Assembly (NCBI GenBank): GCA_902791985.1
Contig: CADAYD010000014.1
Location: 1 to 64,000, forward strand
Origin: an uncultured bacterium
Lineage (GTDB): Bacteria > Cyanobacteriota > Vampirovibrionia > Gastranaerophilales > Gastranaerophilaceae
Length of the DNA: 64,000 nt
Reading direction: 5' to 3'
Of this stretch, positions 36,542 through 46,505 are shown one piece after another. The notes beneath the pieces are model-generated. The model did no database searches, was not told where the DNA came from, and saw only the letters and a list, made by a program, of their open reading frames with translations. The position numbers were made by a program, and so were the translations under genes. Position 1 is the stretch's first letter, and every line of letters begins with the position of its first letter.

Positions 36542-38329
36542 TTGGCAAGAATAAAACAATTATCAAAAAATCTTATCAACCAGATAGCAGCAGGAGAAGT
36601 AATTGAGCGTCCGGCATCCGTTGTTAAGGAGTTGGTCGAAAACTCAATCGATGCAGGAGCAACAAAGGTTAGTATTGATATAACGAATGATTGTCGAGAT
36701 ATTCGTATCGCAGATAACGGCAGCGGAATACATCCTGATGATATTTTGCTTGCGTTCTCAAAACATGCTACAAGTAAAATTCAAGAAGATGAAGATTTAT
36801 ATAATATCCATACTTTCGGGTTTCGCGGGGAAGCACTTGCAAGTATAATTTCTATTTCAAAGTTAACATGCATTACAAGAACTCCGGAGTTCGAAACCGG
36901 TACAAAAGTCAAATGCGAAAACTCAGAAGTCACTCAAGTTGAAACCGGCTGTGCAGTAGGTACAATTATGGAGGTCAAGGATTTATTTTATAATTTGCCT
37001 GTGCGCTTGAAGTTTTTAAAAAGTTCTTCAACAGAATTTTCTTATATTCAAGAGGTTGTTCAATCGATTTCGTTATCTCATCCTGAAGTTTCATTAGAAT
37101 TGAAAAAATATGGCAAGACGGTGTTGAAAACAACCGGTCAAAATAATTTAATTCAAACGATTAAAGAAGTATATTCGTCTGATGTTACAAACAACCTCAA
37201 AGAAGTTTTAAAGACTGATGAATTGTCGGAGTTAAAGATTTCAGGATTTGTGAGTACACCGGACTATACCCGTTCAAGCAAAAAGAGTTACTATACTTAT
37301 ATTAACTCGCGAGCAGTAAAATGTCCTGTATTTCAAAAGGCGATAGATACGGTATACAGGACTCTAACGGCAAACAATAAATATCCGTTTGTTGTTCTAA
37401 ACCTTGAAATTCCGCCTCTCGAAGTTGATGTTAATGTTCATCCGACTAAGAAAGAGGTTCGCTACAAGAACCCGAACCAGATTTTTAATTTTATTTTTAG
37501 TGCGGTACAGGGAGGACTTTCTAATTACAAAGAAGGGGGAAATGTAAAAGTATTTTCTCAACCGCAGCCTGTACAAGCCGTTAGTCAAAGTTCTTCGCCG
37601 ATAGTACAATTCCCGAAAAGCAAAGGCGAAATATATGTTGATAAAGATTCTGATACCATGTTTGTCCCGCAGCATGTTATGGACAATATGGAGGCAAAAT
37701 TCAGCCCAAAAACGGACTATTCTTCAAATATTCAACAACATCAGATGTTTGAGGTAAATTCGCCTATAGAAGAAAACGGGGATAAAATTATAGGTCAGTA
37801 TAAAGACACTTATATTCTAATTGAAACGCAGGAAGGGCTTGAAATTGTTGATCAACACATCGCAGAAGAAAGATACAATTACGAAAAACTCCAAAACGAT
37901 AAAGAAATCGTTTCACAAATGCTTTTTGTGTCTGATGTAATTGAAATTTCCGCATCAGAAAGTGAACTCCTAAAAGAAAATCTGCCAAAATTTGAAAAGT
38001 ACGGTTATGGGATAGAGTTTGTAAGTGATAGCGAAATTATTTTCCGTAAAATTCCGCAGATGCTTTCAAAAGTAAATCCGAAAGATATTATTGCAGAGAT
38101 TTTGCAAAATATTGATGGAAATATTGATTCTATGGAAGAAAATATTTTAAAGACGACTGCATGCAAAGCATCTGTCAAGGCTAATACGCCACTAACAATC
38201 TGGCAAATGCAAGAGATAATAAAGAAATGGCGAACAACTAAGATGCCTTATACTTGTCCGCATGGGCGTCCGATTTGCCATACAATCCCGCATAAAGAAT
38301 TAGCAGGATTTTTCCAAAGGGCAAAATAA
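36542..38329 (+). CDS. mutL: DNA mismatch repair protein MutL (endonuclease type)
   Basis: About 595 residues. The start is a TTG at 36542 six bases after AAGGGGG; the N-terminus then reads normally (INQIAAGEVIERPASVVKEL). GHKL ATPase motifs include DNGSGI and GFRGEALASI. The C-terminal domain carries the nicking-endonuclease motifs DQHIAEERYNYE (a DQHx2E-like pattern with Ile for Ala) and CPHGRP, as in bacteria lacking MutH. It couples mismatch recognition to strand incision. ispE follows after 2 bases, forming an operon. Confidence 0.96.
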   Translation: MARIKQLSKNLINQIAAGEVIERPASVVKELVENSIDAGATKVSIDITNDCRDIRIADNGSGIHPDDILLAFSKHATSKIQEDEDLYNIHTFGFRGEALASIISISKLTCITRTPEFETGTKVKCENSEVTQVETGCAVGTIMEVKDLFYNLPVRLKFLKSSSTEFSYIQEVVQSISLSHPEVSLELKKYGKTVLKTTGQNNLIQTIKEVYSSDVTNNLKEVLKTDELSELKISGFVSTPDYTRSSKKSYYTYINSRAVKCPVFQKAIDTVYRTLTANNKYPFVVLNLEIPPLEVDVNVHPTKKEVRYKNPNQIFNFIFSAVQGGLSNYKEGGNVKVFSQPQPVQAVSQSSSPIVQFPKSKGEIYVDKDSDTMFVPQHVMDNMEAKFSPKTDYSSNIQQHQMFEVNSPIEENGDKIIGQYKDTYILIETQEGLEIVDQHIAEERYNYEKLQNDKEIVSQMLFVSDVIEISASESELLKENLPKFEKYGYGIEFVSDSEIIFRKIPQMLSKVNPKDIIAEILQNIDGNIDSMEENILKTTACKASVKANTPLTIWQMQEIIKKWRTTKMPYTCPHGRPICHTIPHKELAGFFQRAK

Positions 38330-38331
38330 AT

Positions 38332-39162
38332 ATGCAATCAATAAATGTTCAATGTCCGGCAAAAATTAATTTGAATTTGAAAATTACGGGAAAACTTGAA
38401 AACGGGTATCACGCAATAGAAAGCGTCATGCAAACAATAAGTTTGTATGATTATTTAACGATTGAAATTCATGATAGTGATAAAAATGAAATTATCTTGT
38501 CAGGAAATAACAACCAAATCACTTATGACGAAACAAATTTAGTTTATAAAGCCGCAAAATTGTATCTTGAAACAACGGGAATTAAGAATAAAAAAATAGA
38601 TATTTATATTGAAAAAAATATACCGGTAGCAGCCGGCATGGGCGGGGGAAGTACTGATTCTGCAGGGGTTTTGTATGGATTAAATAAAATATTTTTATGC
38701 GTAGATATAAAAAATTTAGATAAATTATGTGCAAAACTTGGTTCAGACTTAAATGTATGTTTTCATGGCGGGCGAATATTAGCGCGTGGGCGTGGTGAAA
38801 TAATTACTCCGCTTGAATTTGAAGAATTTAACGTAAGTTTAATCAAGCCTATAAACTTGGGTATTAGTGCTAAAGAGGCTTATACAAAATTTTCGCAAAA
38901 AAATAATATACCGTTTACGCTACAGAGTGCTGCTTTTTCTTCGCAAGGAAGAGAAAAGCGTGAGGATTATGTAAATGACCTTGAATGGGCAGTAATTGAA
39001 GATTATCCGCAATTGCAGCATATAAAACAAAAATATCCGCAATCAGTTATGACCGGTTCAGGTTCTACTTATTTCATAATTAATAATGAGTTTGAACAAG
39101 AAACCGGCTACTGGGTAAAAAATAACTTAAAAGCGATTAATTTCGGGGTTAAAGAGATTTAA
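38332..39162 (+). CDS. ispE: 4-diphosphocytidyl-2-C-methyl-D-erythritol kinase
   Basis: A 276-residue GHMP kinase. The N-terminal motif is PAKINLNLKITGKLENGYHA (about 8-27), the ATP loop is PVAAGMGGGSTDSAGVL (about 97-113), and the C-terminal motif is MTGSGSTYF. It phosphorylates CDP-methylerythritol in the non-mevalonate isoprenoid pathway. Translationally close to mutL. Convergent with proS with no gap. Confidence 0.96.
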   Translation: MQSINVQCPAKINLNLKITGKLENGYHAIESVMQTISLYDYLTIEIHDSDKNEIILSGNNNQITYDETNLVYKAAKLYLETTGIKNKKIDIYIEKNIPVAAGMGGGSTDSAGVLYGLNKIFLCVDIKNLDKLCAKLGSDLNVCFHGGRILARGRGEIITPLEFEEFNVSLIKPINLGISAKEAYTKFSQKNNIPFTLQSAAFSSQGREKREDYVNDLEWAVIEDYPQLQHIKQKYPQSVMTGSGSTYFIINNEFEQETGYWVKNNLKAINFGVKEI

Positions 39163-40905
39163 TTATAATATTTCTTTAACTGCTTTAACAACTTTGTCCA
39201 CTGCATCTTGTGGAGGGATAGCAAGTTTTTCGCCGTTTGAACGTTCGACAAATTCTACATTCCCTTCTGAGATTGTTTTGCCGACAGTTATTCTGAACGG
39301 GAAGCCGATTAAATCTGCATCCTTGAATTTTACCCCTGCACGTTCGTTTCTGTCATCTAATACCGCTTCAACGCCTGCGCTTAAAAGTTGTTCATAAATC
39401 TCATTTGCAACCTTCATCTGTTCATTGTCCTGTGTGCTGACAGGAACAACAACAACATGATACGGTGCAATCGCCAAAGGCCATTTGATTCCCCATTCAT
39501 CATGGTGTGCTTCAACAGCCGCAGCAGCAGTTCTTGTAACCCCGATACCATAGCAGCCCATTATATAAGGCTGAGTTTTACCGTTCGCATCAAGATAAAC
39601 CGCATTCATAGGCGCAGAATACTTTGTGCCGAGTTGGAAAATATTACCGACCTCTATCCCTCGTGTGACTTTTAACGGTTTTCCGCACTCAGGACAAAAA
39701 TCACCTGCTTCAACAAGCCTGATATCTTCAACAATTTCAGGCAACTCTATATCAACACCCCAATTTGCGCCAACCAGGTGTTTATCTGTTTGATTAATTC
39801 CGATTACAAAGTTTTTAAGATTTGCAACTGTCTTATCCGCAATGATTTTAACTTCATACTCGCCGTATTTTTTCAAACCTTTTGGTCCGATAAACCCTGC
39901 AACCGCATCAAAACCGTTTTCTTTCATCATTTCTTCGATTTCGCCTGAGGTTGCAATTCTTATATCTAATCCGCCGACTGCATTCATCAACTTTGTTTCT
40001 TCAACCGCTCTATCTCCTCTAATCAAAGCAACGACAGGTGCTTTGTCGACAATATAAACGAGCGATTTGCAAATTACTGTCTGAGGACAGTTTAAAAACT
40101 TACTTAAATCTTCTATTGAGCCGACATTTGGAGTGTCAACGATTTTACTTTCGCTAAAACTGCCGTCGGTTACAGCATCAGGCAAGTTTGAAACAGCGTG
40201 GTTTGAATTTGCACTGTAATCACATTCACAGTAGAAAACGTCGTTTTCGCCCGCATCGGTGTCGGTTATAACCATAAATTCGTGCGAAACGCTTCCCCCG
40301 ATTGCACCGGAATCTGATTGAACCGCTTTTGTATCAAGTCCGCAGCGCTTAAAGATATTTGTATAAGCCTGCCACATATTTTGGTATTCTCTTTCCAAAT
40401 CTTCCTGCGAAGTTGAGAAAGAATACGCATCTTTCATTATAAATTCGCGGCCTCTTAAAAGTCCGAAACGAGGGCGGCGTTCATCTCTGAATTTTGACTG
40501 AATTTGATAAAGATTAACAGGTAATTGTTTATATGATTTTAGAATATCTCTTGCAACAGAGGTGATAATTTCTTCGTGTGTCGGTCCAAGACACATTTCT
40601 CTGCCGTGTCTGTCTTTCAGACGCATGAGTTCACCGCCGTACGCATTCCATCTGCCTGATTCTTCCCAGAGTTCTTTTGGTTGAACAAACGGCATTAAAA
40701 GCTCTTGGGCACCTGCTTTATCCATTTCGTCACGAATTATATTTTCAATTTTTTTTAATACTCGCCACATCAAAGGTAAAAATGTATAAACTCCGCTTGT
40801 GAGTTTTTTTATATAGCCTGCTCTTGCAAGCATTTTATGTGAAATTACTTCTGCATCTGACGGAAATTCTCTCATTGTCTGAACAAACATATTTGACATT
40901 TTCAT
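39163..40905 (-). CDS. proS: Prolyl-tRNA synthetase (bacterial type)
   Basis: A 580-residue class II synthetase with the bacterial editing insertion (about 225-405, YbaK-like, ending NWGVDIELPEIVED). Motif 2 region reads LGPTHEEIITSVARD and QSKFRDERRPRFGLLRGREF (about 108-155), and the C-terminal anticodon domain starts near 475. It charges tRNA-Pro and edits Ala-tRNA-Pro. AGAGGA lies before the ATG. Monocistronic. Confidence 0.98.
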   Translation of the reverse strand: MKMSNMFVQTMREFPSDAEVISHKMLARAGYIKKLTSGVYTFLPLMWRVLKKIENIIRDEMDKAGAQELLMPFVQPKELWEESGRWNAYGGELMRLKDRHGREMCLGPTHEEIITSVARDILKSYKQLPVNLYQIQSKFRDERRPRFGLLRGREFIMKDAYSFSTSQEDLEREYQNMWQAYTNIFKRCGLDTKAVQSDSGAIGGSVSHEFMVITDTDAGENDVFYCECDYSANSNHAVSNLPDAVTDGSFSESKIVDTPNVGSIEDLSKFLNCPQTVICKSLVYIVDKAPVVALIRGDRAVEETKLMNAVGGLDIRIATSGEIEEMMKENGFDAVAGFIGPKGLKKYGEYEVKIIADKTVANLKNFVIGINQTDKHLVGANWGVDIELPEIVEDIRLVEAGDFCPECGKPLKVTRGIEVGNIFQLGTKYSAPMNAVYLDANGKTQPYIMGCYGIGVTRTAAAAVEAHHDEWGIKWPLAIAPYHVVVVPVSTQDNEQMKVANEIYEQLLSAGVEAVLDDRNERAGVKFKDADLIGFPFRITVGKTISEGNVEFVERSNGEKLAIPPQDAVDKVVKAVKEIL

Positions 40906-41020
40906 AATTAAAATCCTCTTTTCTTAATCAGATTTTAACATAAAAATATTTTTAACGTCAGACAGCCTCTCTTTTTTAAGGAGAGGCCGCCATTTATATG
41001 TATATCAACTTCACTTGGGT

Positions 41021-42268
41021 CTATTCTTTTAATTTAAGTTTTTGTTTTGGATAAATCATTACGTGGTAATTATCCGGTTCAAATTTTAAATTATTGATTT
41101 TCATAAGTTCATTTGTATGTTTTAAAATTTCTGCATTTGACGGAACATAATTTTTATTATCTTTATTAAGTTCTATAAGATGTGCTTTTGCAATATTCCA
41201 AACGCAGTCACCTTTGACTACTTCATAAGTATTTCCGCTGACATTTACTGGTGTATTTGTATTAGTATTTTGATTTTCTTGTGCGGGCTGTGTTTCCTCT
41301 TCTGCAGGTACAGGCGTAACTGTTTCTTCATTCTCTGCCGGAGTTTCTTCCGAGTTAGGAGGCATTGCAGTATTTGTTGCAGGTATATCTTCTTCATTTA
41401 CCTTTTGAGCATCTCCTGTTTCCTCAGTACTGTCTTCAAGTTTTGGCATAAATGCTTTTGATGGCCCGTCCGTTGGTGTTGGTTTATTTTTGTCAGAAAA
41501 TCTGTCATTAACGTAAGCCCATAGAGCTGCCCCTACAGCAATTACTGCAGCAGCAACAAGTCCCCATTTTCCTTTTGGAGTCTTAAAAAATGATTTTACC
41601 TTGCTCCAACCATTTTTTATTGCATTTTTGGTTTTAGAAAATAATCCGGATGCTCCGTTTTTCAATTTTGACCAAAAGCTCGGTTTATTTGTTTCATTAA
41701 CTGTTTCACTAATAATTTGTAATTCCTGATTTGTGCCATGATTTATTACGGCAGGAAGATTTGGTGTTGCCGTAGTGTGCGCTGCACTTGCTCCTACTCC
41801 TCCTATATTCCCTGAGCCGCTTCCTGAACCTATATTCCCAAAACCTGTGTTGTGTGAAAATGTAAATGGATTATTCATATTAAAATTCAAGGCTTCATCA
41901 AATATACCTTTATAATTATATTTTGGTTTGTCAATTATTGCCGGTAAATTACGAGTAGTACTTCCGGTATTTAAATTTCTGTTTGCTGCTTGTATAATTT
42001 TTGCTTCTTCCGGTGTTGCAGATACGTGTGCATGTTTTGCTTTATCATAAACTGTAACATGACCTTGTCTGCTTGCCTTTCTAGCAGCTTTTTGCGCAGC
42101 TTGTGATTGTCTGCGTTGAATTTGAGAATCTCTGTATGGCTTGTATAACTCTTGCAATTTAGCATTATCTGCTAATGGAGTGTTCCGTTTGTTACCTGTA
42201 GAATATACTACTCTTCCGTTTCCTATCCAACCCGAAGCGGATTCTTGCATACTTGGTATGTATGGCAT
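41021..42268 (-). CDS. Membrane-anchored LysM protein
   Basis: A 415-residue protein. The N-terminal 180 residues are basic and Gly/Asn-rich, with a repeat-like GSGSGSGN stretch. A basic helix (about 205-232, KNAIKNGWSKVKSFFKTPKG) precedes one membrane segment (about 234-254), followed by a Pro/Glu/Thr-rich spacer and a C-terminal LysM-like module (about 345-415, YEVVKGDCVWNIAKAH ... MIYPKQKLKLKE) with the same long insert as the protein at 6164. Topology suggests the LysM domain is outside, binding peptidoglycan, with the basic part in the cytosol. Monocistronic. Confidence 0.8.
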   Translation of the reverse strand: MPYIPSMQESASGWIGNGRVVYSTGNKRNTPLADNAKLQELYKPYRDSQIQRRQSQAAQKAARKASRQGHVTVYDKAKHAHVSATPEEAKIIQAANRNLNTGSTTRNLPAIIDKPKYNYKGIFDEALNFNMNNPFTFSHNTGFGNIGSGSGSGNIGGVGASAAHTTATPNLPAVINHGTNQELQIISETVNETNKPSFWSKLKNGASGLFSKTKNAIKNGWSKVKSFFKTPKGKWGLVAAAVIAVGAALWAYVNDRFSDKNKPTPTDGPSKAFMPKLEDSTEETGDAQKVNEEDIPATNTAMPPNSEETPAENEETVTPVPAEEETQPAQENQNTNTNTPVNVSGNTYEVVKGDCVWNIAKAHLIELNKDNKNYVPSNAEILKHTNELMKINNLKFEPDNYHVMIYPKQKLKLKE

Positions 42269-42466
42269 CTTAATTTCCCCTATGTGTTTATATCCCCTAT
42301 ATTTTTATAAAGTATTTTGAGTTTCAAAAATTGATAAAAATTATATATTTTGTTAATATTTGTTAATATTATTTTAAAAAATTAGGTATAGTGGGTATTA
42401 TGGCTTAACCTTATTTTTGCTATTATAATTTTTGTCTTTATAAAATGATAATTTTAAAGGGTAATT

Positions 42467-42769
42467 ATGATTATTGAATTAAACGAAGAAAATTTTGATA
42501 AAGAAATTGAAACCGGTCTTAGATTAATTGAATTTTATGCTACATGGTGCTCATATTGCATGAAGCAAAGAATTGAACTGCAAGAACTTGAAAATTCTGA
42601 AATACGAATAGGAATTGTTGATGGAGATGAAAGTCCTAATATTGTAAATAGATACCAAATTGATGGTTATCCGACTTTTATTTTGTTTAAAAACGGAGAA
42701 AAAATTGTACAATTTTCGGGTTTTCACAAAAAAAGCGAATTGTTAAACAGGATTATGAAATATGTTTAA
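42467..42769 (+). CDS. Thioredoxin-like protein
   Basis: A 100-residue single thioredoxin fold. The active site is FYATWCSYCMKQR (C-S-Y-C instead of C-G-P-C) and the cis-proline loop is DGYPTFILFKNG. The altered dipeptide between the cysteines predicts a different redox potential from classical thioredoxin. No signal peptide, so cytosolic. Its AAAGGG site is 7 bases before the ATG. Its end overlaps the convergent rnhA. Confidence 0.9.
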   Translation: MIIELNEENFDKEIETGLRLIEFYATWCSYCMKQRIELQELENSEIRIGIVDGDESPNIVNRYQIDGYPTFILFKNGEKIVQFSGFHKKSELLNRIMKYV

Positions 42770-43233
42770 AATTTATCATAAATCAAGTTGTCGCTGTTTG
42801 CGGATTCTACAGCCATTTTATCACAGCGTTCGTTATATTCATGTCCTGCATGTCCTTTTATCCAGATAAATGTAACATTATGCCCTTCTTTTGCTTTTAA
42901 TAATCTTTCCCATAAATCTCTGTTTTTAACAGGCTCTTTTTGGGAATTTTTCCAGCCTTTTTTTATCCAGCCGTCAATCCAATTTTGATTGAATGCGTCA
43001 ACAAGATATTTTGAATCCGATGTCAATTCGACATCGCAAGGTTTTTTGAGCGCTTCAAGTCCGACGATTGCTGCAAGAAGCTCCATTCTGTTGTTTGTTG
43101 TGTTTTTGAAACCTTGGGAGAGTTCTTTTTTATGAATGTTTCCCGCTTCATCTTCTGCGATTAAGATTGTACCGTATCCGCCTTTGCCCGGATTACCGGA
43201 ACACGCTCCGTCTGTATATATTTTTACTAACAT
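42766..43233 (-). CDS. rnhA: Ribonuclease HI
   Basis: A 155-residue enzyme of standard length. The four catalytic acids are seen in IYTDGACSGNPGKGGYG (Asp), NNRMELLAAI (Glu), LTSDSKYLVD (Asp) and YNERCDKMA (Asp). It degrades RNA in RNA-DNA hybrids, such as R-loops and primers. It lies 4 bases after the UvrD-type helicase gene, so the two form a replication/repair operon. Confidence 0.97.
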   Translation of the reverse strand: MLVKIYTDGACSGNPGKGGYGTILIAEDEAGNIHKKELSQGFKNTTNNRMELLAAIVGLEALKKPCDVELTSDSKYLVDAFNQNWIDGWIKKGWKNSQKEPVKNRDLWERLLKAKEGHNVTFIWIKGHAGHEYNERCDKMAVESANSDNLIYDKF

Positions 43234-43237
43234 TTGT

Positions 43238-45241
43238 TTACCCCTCTGTTATATCCCAAACTTCTAAAATATCGTCAGGAATTTTATCTAAAAATCTTGA
43301 CGGTTTTGATAACACCATCCCCATCGAATAATCATACATATCAACGGGATATGAAATATACAAATTATTTTTGGCACGGGTGGTTGCTACATACATTAGT
43401 CTTAATTCTTCATCCATTTCTTCTTCGGAATTAAACGAATATGCGCTGGGAAATCGTCCGTCAACTGCTCCGATTATAAATACGCTGTCCCATTCAAGTC
43501 CTTTAGCACTGTGTATGGTTGAAATCGTCAGTGCTTCATCATCTATATTTCTTTTATACATACCTTCAACACTTGCATCAGGAGGATCCAGTGCCATATC
43601 ACTTAAAAAATCCTCCAAATTTTTGTATTGGGTTGAAAGGTACTGTAGATGTTCCAAATCTTTTTCTCGTTTATTAAAATCGTCATATTTGTCTTTTAAA
43701 ATCGGGCGGTAATATGCTATTATTTCTTCCATTATATGTGCAGGTTTTTTTGTCGAAAGTGTTGAGCGTTCTTTACTTAAAACATTCAATAACGGTGAAA
43801 GACTGTTCAATTTATTTGACGGTAAAAGTTTTATGTCAGGATTAAAATTACCTTTTATAACAGGCAAAATATTATTAACTGCTGCATTTCCGATTCCGCG
43901 CAGAAGCAGTAAAATTCTTGTAAAACTAATTACATCATCCGGATTAACAAGCACACGCAGGTGTGATAATACATCTTTTATGTGTGCTGTTTCCATAAAT
44001 TTCGGGCCGCCAAATTTCCTAAACGGAATAGCCCGTTTTGAGAGCTCGATTTCAAGAGAGTAAGACATTCTGGCATTTCTTGCCAGAACGCAGATATCGG
44101 ATAATGGTACATCTTCGTCTAAAAGTTCTAAAATTCGTTGGCAAATAAAATCGGCTTCCATCTGGGTATTTTTTGCACAAATTAGTGCAGGTTTGACAGG
44201 GGACTCAATTTGTGAAAAAAGTTCTTTGTCATATTTTTCCTTTGCTCTGCCAATAATTGTATTTGTTAATTTTAGTATATTTTGGGTACTGCGATAATTT
44301 TGTTCTAACTTTATTATTTTTGTATCTTTAAATAATTTTGGAAAATCAAAAATGTTTTTGTAATTTGCACCTCTGAAAGAATAAATACTCTGTGCATCAT
44401 CCCCAACAGCCATAATGTTTCCGTGTACCGAAGATAAAAGTTTTACGATATCCGCTTGTAATGTGTTTGTATCTTGGTATTCATCAACCATTATATACTT
44501 ATATTCGCCTGAAATTTTTTGTCTTAATGTATCATTGTTTTCTAGCAAAATTTTTAGATATACAAGCAAGTCATCATAGTCAAGGATTGAATTTTCACGT
44601 TTGTAAGCAACATAATTTTTATGAATTTCAAGGATTTTGTCAATGCAGTGTTCAAATTGTGGGAATTCATCCTCAATAATTTTTGGGGCTGGAGTAACTT
44701 TATTGACACTTTTTGAATACATATCAAGGATTGTTGATTTTTTTGGAAATCTTTTTTCTTTTTTGGGGAATATTTTGCCGATTATGTGGTTTATAATATC
44801 TTCGCAATCACTTCTGTCCATGATGGTAAAATTGTTTTTGAGTTTGAGGGCAGATGCGTATTTTCTTAAAATAATGTTCGCAAACGAGTGAAAAGTACCC
44901 CCCGCAACTTTTTCACAGCGTTCATCAAGTACGAGTGCAGCACGTGCGAGCATTTCATGCGCAGCTTTTTTGGTGAAAGTTAAAAGCAAAATGTTATTCG
45001 GAGGTGTTCCGTCCTCTATTAGTCTTGCAACGCGGTAGGTCAAAGTTTTGGTTTTCCCTGAACCCGCACCCGCTATAACAAGCAATGCTCCATCATCTGA
45101 CATAACAGCTTCAAGTTGTTTTTCGTTTAAATCTTGAGAATAGTTAACTTTGTAATTTTTAACTTGGGGGGCACGTTTTTTAAGCACATATTTTTTATGT
45201 GCGGGTTTAGTTTCTTCTATTGTCGAAAGTTCCTTTGCCAT
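43238..45241 (-). CDS. UvrD/PcrA-type superfamily 1 helicase
   Basis: A 667-residue helicase. Walker A is AGAGSGKTKTLTYRV (about 57-71), motif II is DEYQDTN (about 252), motif III is GDDAQSIYSFRGA, motif IV LEQNYRST, and motif VI VATTRAKNNLYIS (about 625). A basic 40-residue extension precedes the core. Proteins of this type unwind DNA 3' to 5' in repair and displace stalled proteins. It lacks a nuclease domain, unlike the second helicase at 46879. Upstream of and tightly linked to rnhA. Confidence 0.92.
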   Translation of the reverse strand: MAKELSTIEETKPAHKKYVLKKRAPQVKNYKVNYSQDLNEKQLEAVMSDDGALLVIAGAGSGKTKTLTYRVARLIEDGTPPNNILLLTFTKKAAHEMLARAALVLDERCEKVAGGTFHSFANIILRKYASALKLKNNFTIMDRSDCEDIINHIIGKIFPKKEKRFPKKSTILDMYSKSVNKVTPAPKIIEDEFPQFEHCIDKILEIHKNYVAYKRENSILDYDDLLVYLKILLENNDTLRQKISGEYKYIMVDEYQDTNTLQADIVKLLSSVHGNIMAVGDDAQSIYSFRGANYKNIFDFPKLFKDTKIIKLEQNYRSTQNILKLTNTIIGRAKEKYDKELFSQIESPVKPALICAKNTQMEADFICQRILELLDEDVPLSDICVLARNARMSYSLEIELSKRAIPFRKFGGPKFMETAHIKDVLSHLRVLVNPDDVISFTRILLLLRGIGNAAVNNILPVIKGNFNPDIKLLPSNKLNSLSPLLNVLSKERSTLSTKKPAHIMEEIIAYYRPILKDKYDDFNKREKDLEHLQYLSTQYKNLEDFLSDMALDPPDASVEGMYKRNIDDEALTISTIHSAKGLEWDSVFIIGAVDGRFPSAYSFNSEEEMDEELRLMYVATTRAKNNLYISYPVDMYDYSMGMVLSKPSRFLDKIPDDILEVWDITEG

Positions 45242-45367
45242 AATTTCCCCTGTAGAATTTATTATAGTGTATTTTTAATGCTATTTTCAACTTTATTTAT
45301 GTAAATTTTTAATAAGTACAGTGCTTAATAATATTATATTTATTCAAAAAAAGTGAATAATATTAAT

Positions 45368-45970
45368 ATGAAAAAGATTTTTACGATAATTTTTGGGGTT
45401 TTGATATTTTTTATTACCGGAATTTTAGTTGTAAATGCTACTGTGACCAGTGAAACATTCAAAAATGTAGCGCCGATTTTGGGAGTAACAAAAGGTATAA
45501 AAGTTTATATTCCTCCCAAAAACAGACTTTCAGTAACTATGCAGCATGCGTTTATGGATTGGCAAAAACATACGAATAATAATTTTACTTTTGAGTATGT
45601 CGGAACCCAAAGCACTGCAAATATAACTGTTGTTTTTATTGATTCAGGTATGGTTGATATTTGTAAAAGTTCTGGCGCTTTGGGTTGTACAACTTATGCT
45701 ATTGCAAATACTCTTTACGGGAATAGACGAATTCAAAAAGCAAAAGTTTACATTTCAATGAATGACATGTACGGAAAACCTATGACAAATAATCAGGTTT
45801 ATACAATAATGCTTCACGAAATCGGTCATGCGCTCGGATTACAACATTCGCAAAATCCGAACAGTCTTATGTATGAGATAACTAATTCTCAAATGGCAGA
45901 GGGTCAGGAAATCAGACAAACCGATTTGGATGCTCTTTATAAATTATACGGACTTACTCCGAAACATTAG
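45368..45970 (+). CDS. Secreted matrixin-like metalloprotease
   Basis: About 200 residues. The N-terminal hydrophobic segment (MKKIFTIIFGVLIFFITGIL) is a signal peptide or anchor. The zinc site is HEIGHALGLQHSQNPNSLM (about 150), the matrixin/metzincin pattern with a Met-turn. The prodomain is short or missing, with no cysteine switch obvious. A GTG at 45353 is an alternative start. It is convergent with, and overlaps by 17 bases, a second protease of the same family. Targets unknown; envelope proteins or gut substrates are possible. Confidence 0.85.
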   Translation: MKKIFTIIFGVLIFFITGILVVNATVTSETFKNVAPILGVTKGIKVYIPPKNRLSVTMQHAFMDWQKHTNNNFTFEYVGTQSTANITVVFIDSGMVDICKSSGALGCTTYAIANTLYGNRRIQKAKVYISMNDMYGKPMTNNQVYTIMLHEIGHALGLQHSQNPNSLMYEITNSQMAEGQEIRQTDLDALYKLYGLTPKH

Positions 45971-46505
45971 CCGGAGCACTTTTTTCAACGTATGCCCAGC
46001 CGTTTACCTGATATAATCTGTATACGTCAGTGTATATGATATCTTGCTGTGAAGTTACAGGTGTCGCCATTATCCCGAGTTTTCTGCTGGAATCTCTCAA
46101 ACCCAAGGCGTGGCCTATTTCATGCAGCATTACGGTATAAATCAAATCGTTAGAATTCATAGTCGGGTTTGGTGCCATTGTAATGGTAGCGTGTGTGATT
46201 GCTCCGCCTTTTACTGTTAAAGCATAAGACCCGATATCTCCGTCTGTTCCGTCAGTTTTTTCTGCAAATTCGACTTCTATATCTGCGGGTGGGGTTGTTA
46301 TAAATTCAAATTTCAATCTTCCGTTACATTGGTCGACCCATTTTTGAAACGCTCTCTGCATCATTCCCGAATAACTATCCTCAGGAATGTAAACTTTAAT
46401 TACTTGCTTTTCCCAGTTCGGCCCGTATTTACCAACAGCAAAAGCGTTGGTGCCAAATAAAAATATTCCTGCAATGATAAATAGTGAAATTATAAACTTC
46501 TTCAT
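45954..46505 (-). CDS. Second secreted matrixin-like metalloprotease
   Basis: A 183-residue protein with signal peptide (residues 1-23). The zinc motif is HEIGHALGLRDSSRKLGIM, complete with Met-turn. Overall it aligns with the gene at 45368 (KVYIPEDSYSGMMQRAFQKW against VYIPPKNRLSVTMQHAFMDW), so the pair is paralogous though inverted. Its ATG overlaps the stop of the XRE-type regulator gene (TAATG), implying coupled expression and possibly control by that regulator. Confidence 0.85.
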   Translation of the reverse strand: MKKFIISLFIIAGIFLFGTNAFAVGKYGPNWEKQVIKVYIPEDSYSGMMQRAFQKWVDQCNGRLKFEFITTPPADIEVEFAEKTDGTDGDIGSYALTVKGGAITHATITMAPNPTMNSNDLIYTVMLHEIGHALGLRDSSRKLGIMATPVTSQQDIIYTDVYRLYQVNGWAYVEKSAPANVSE

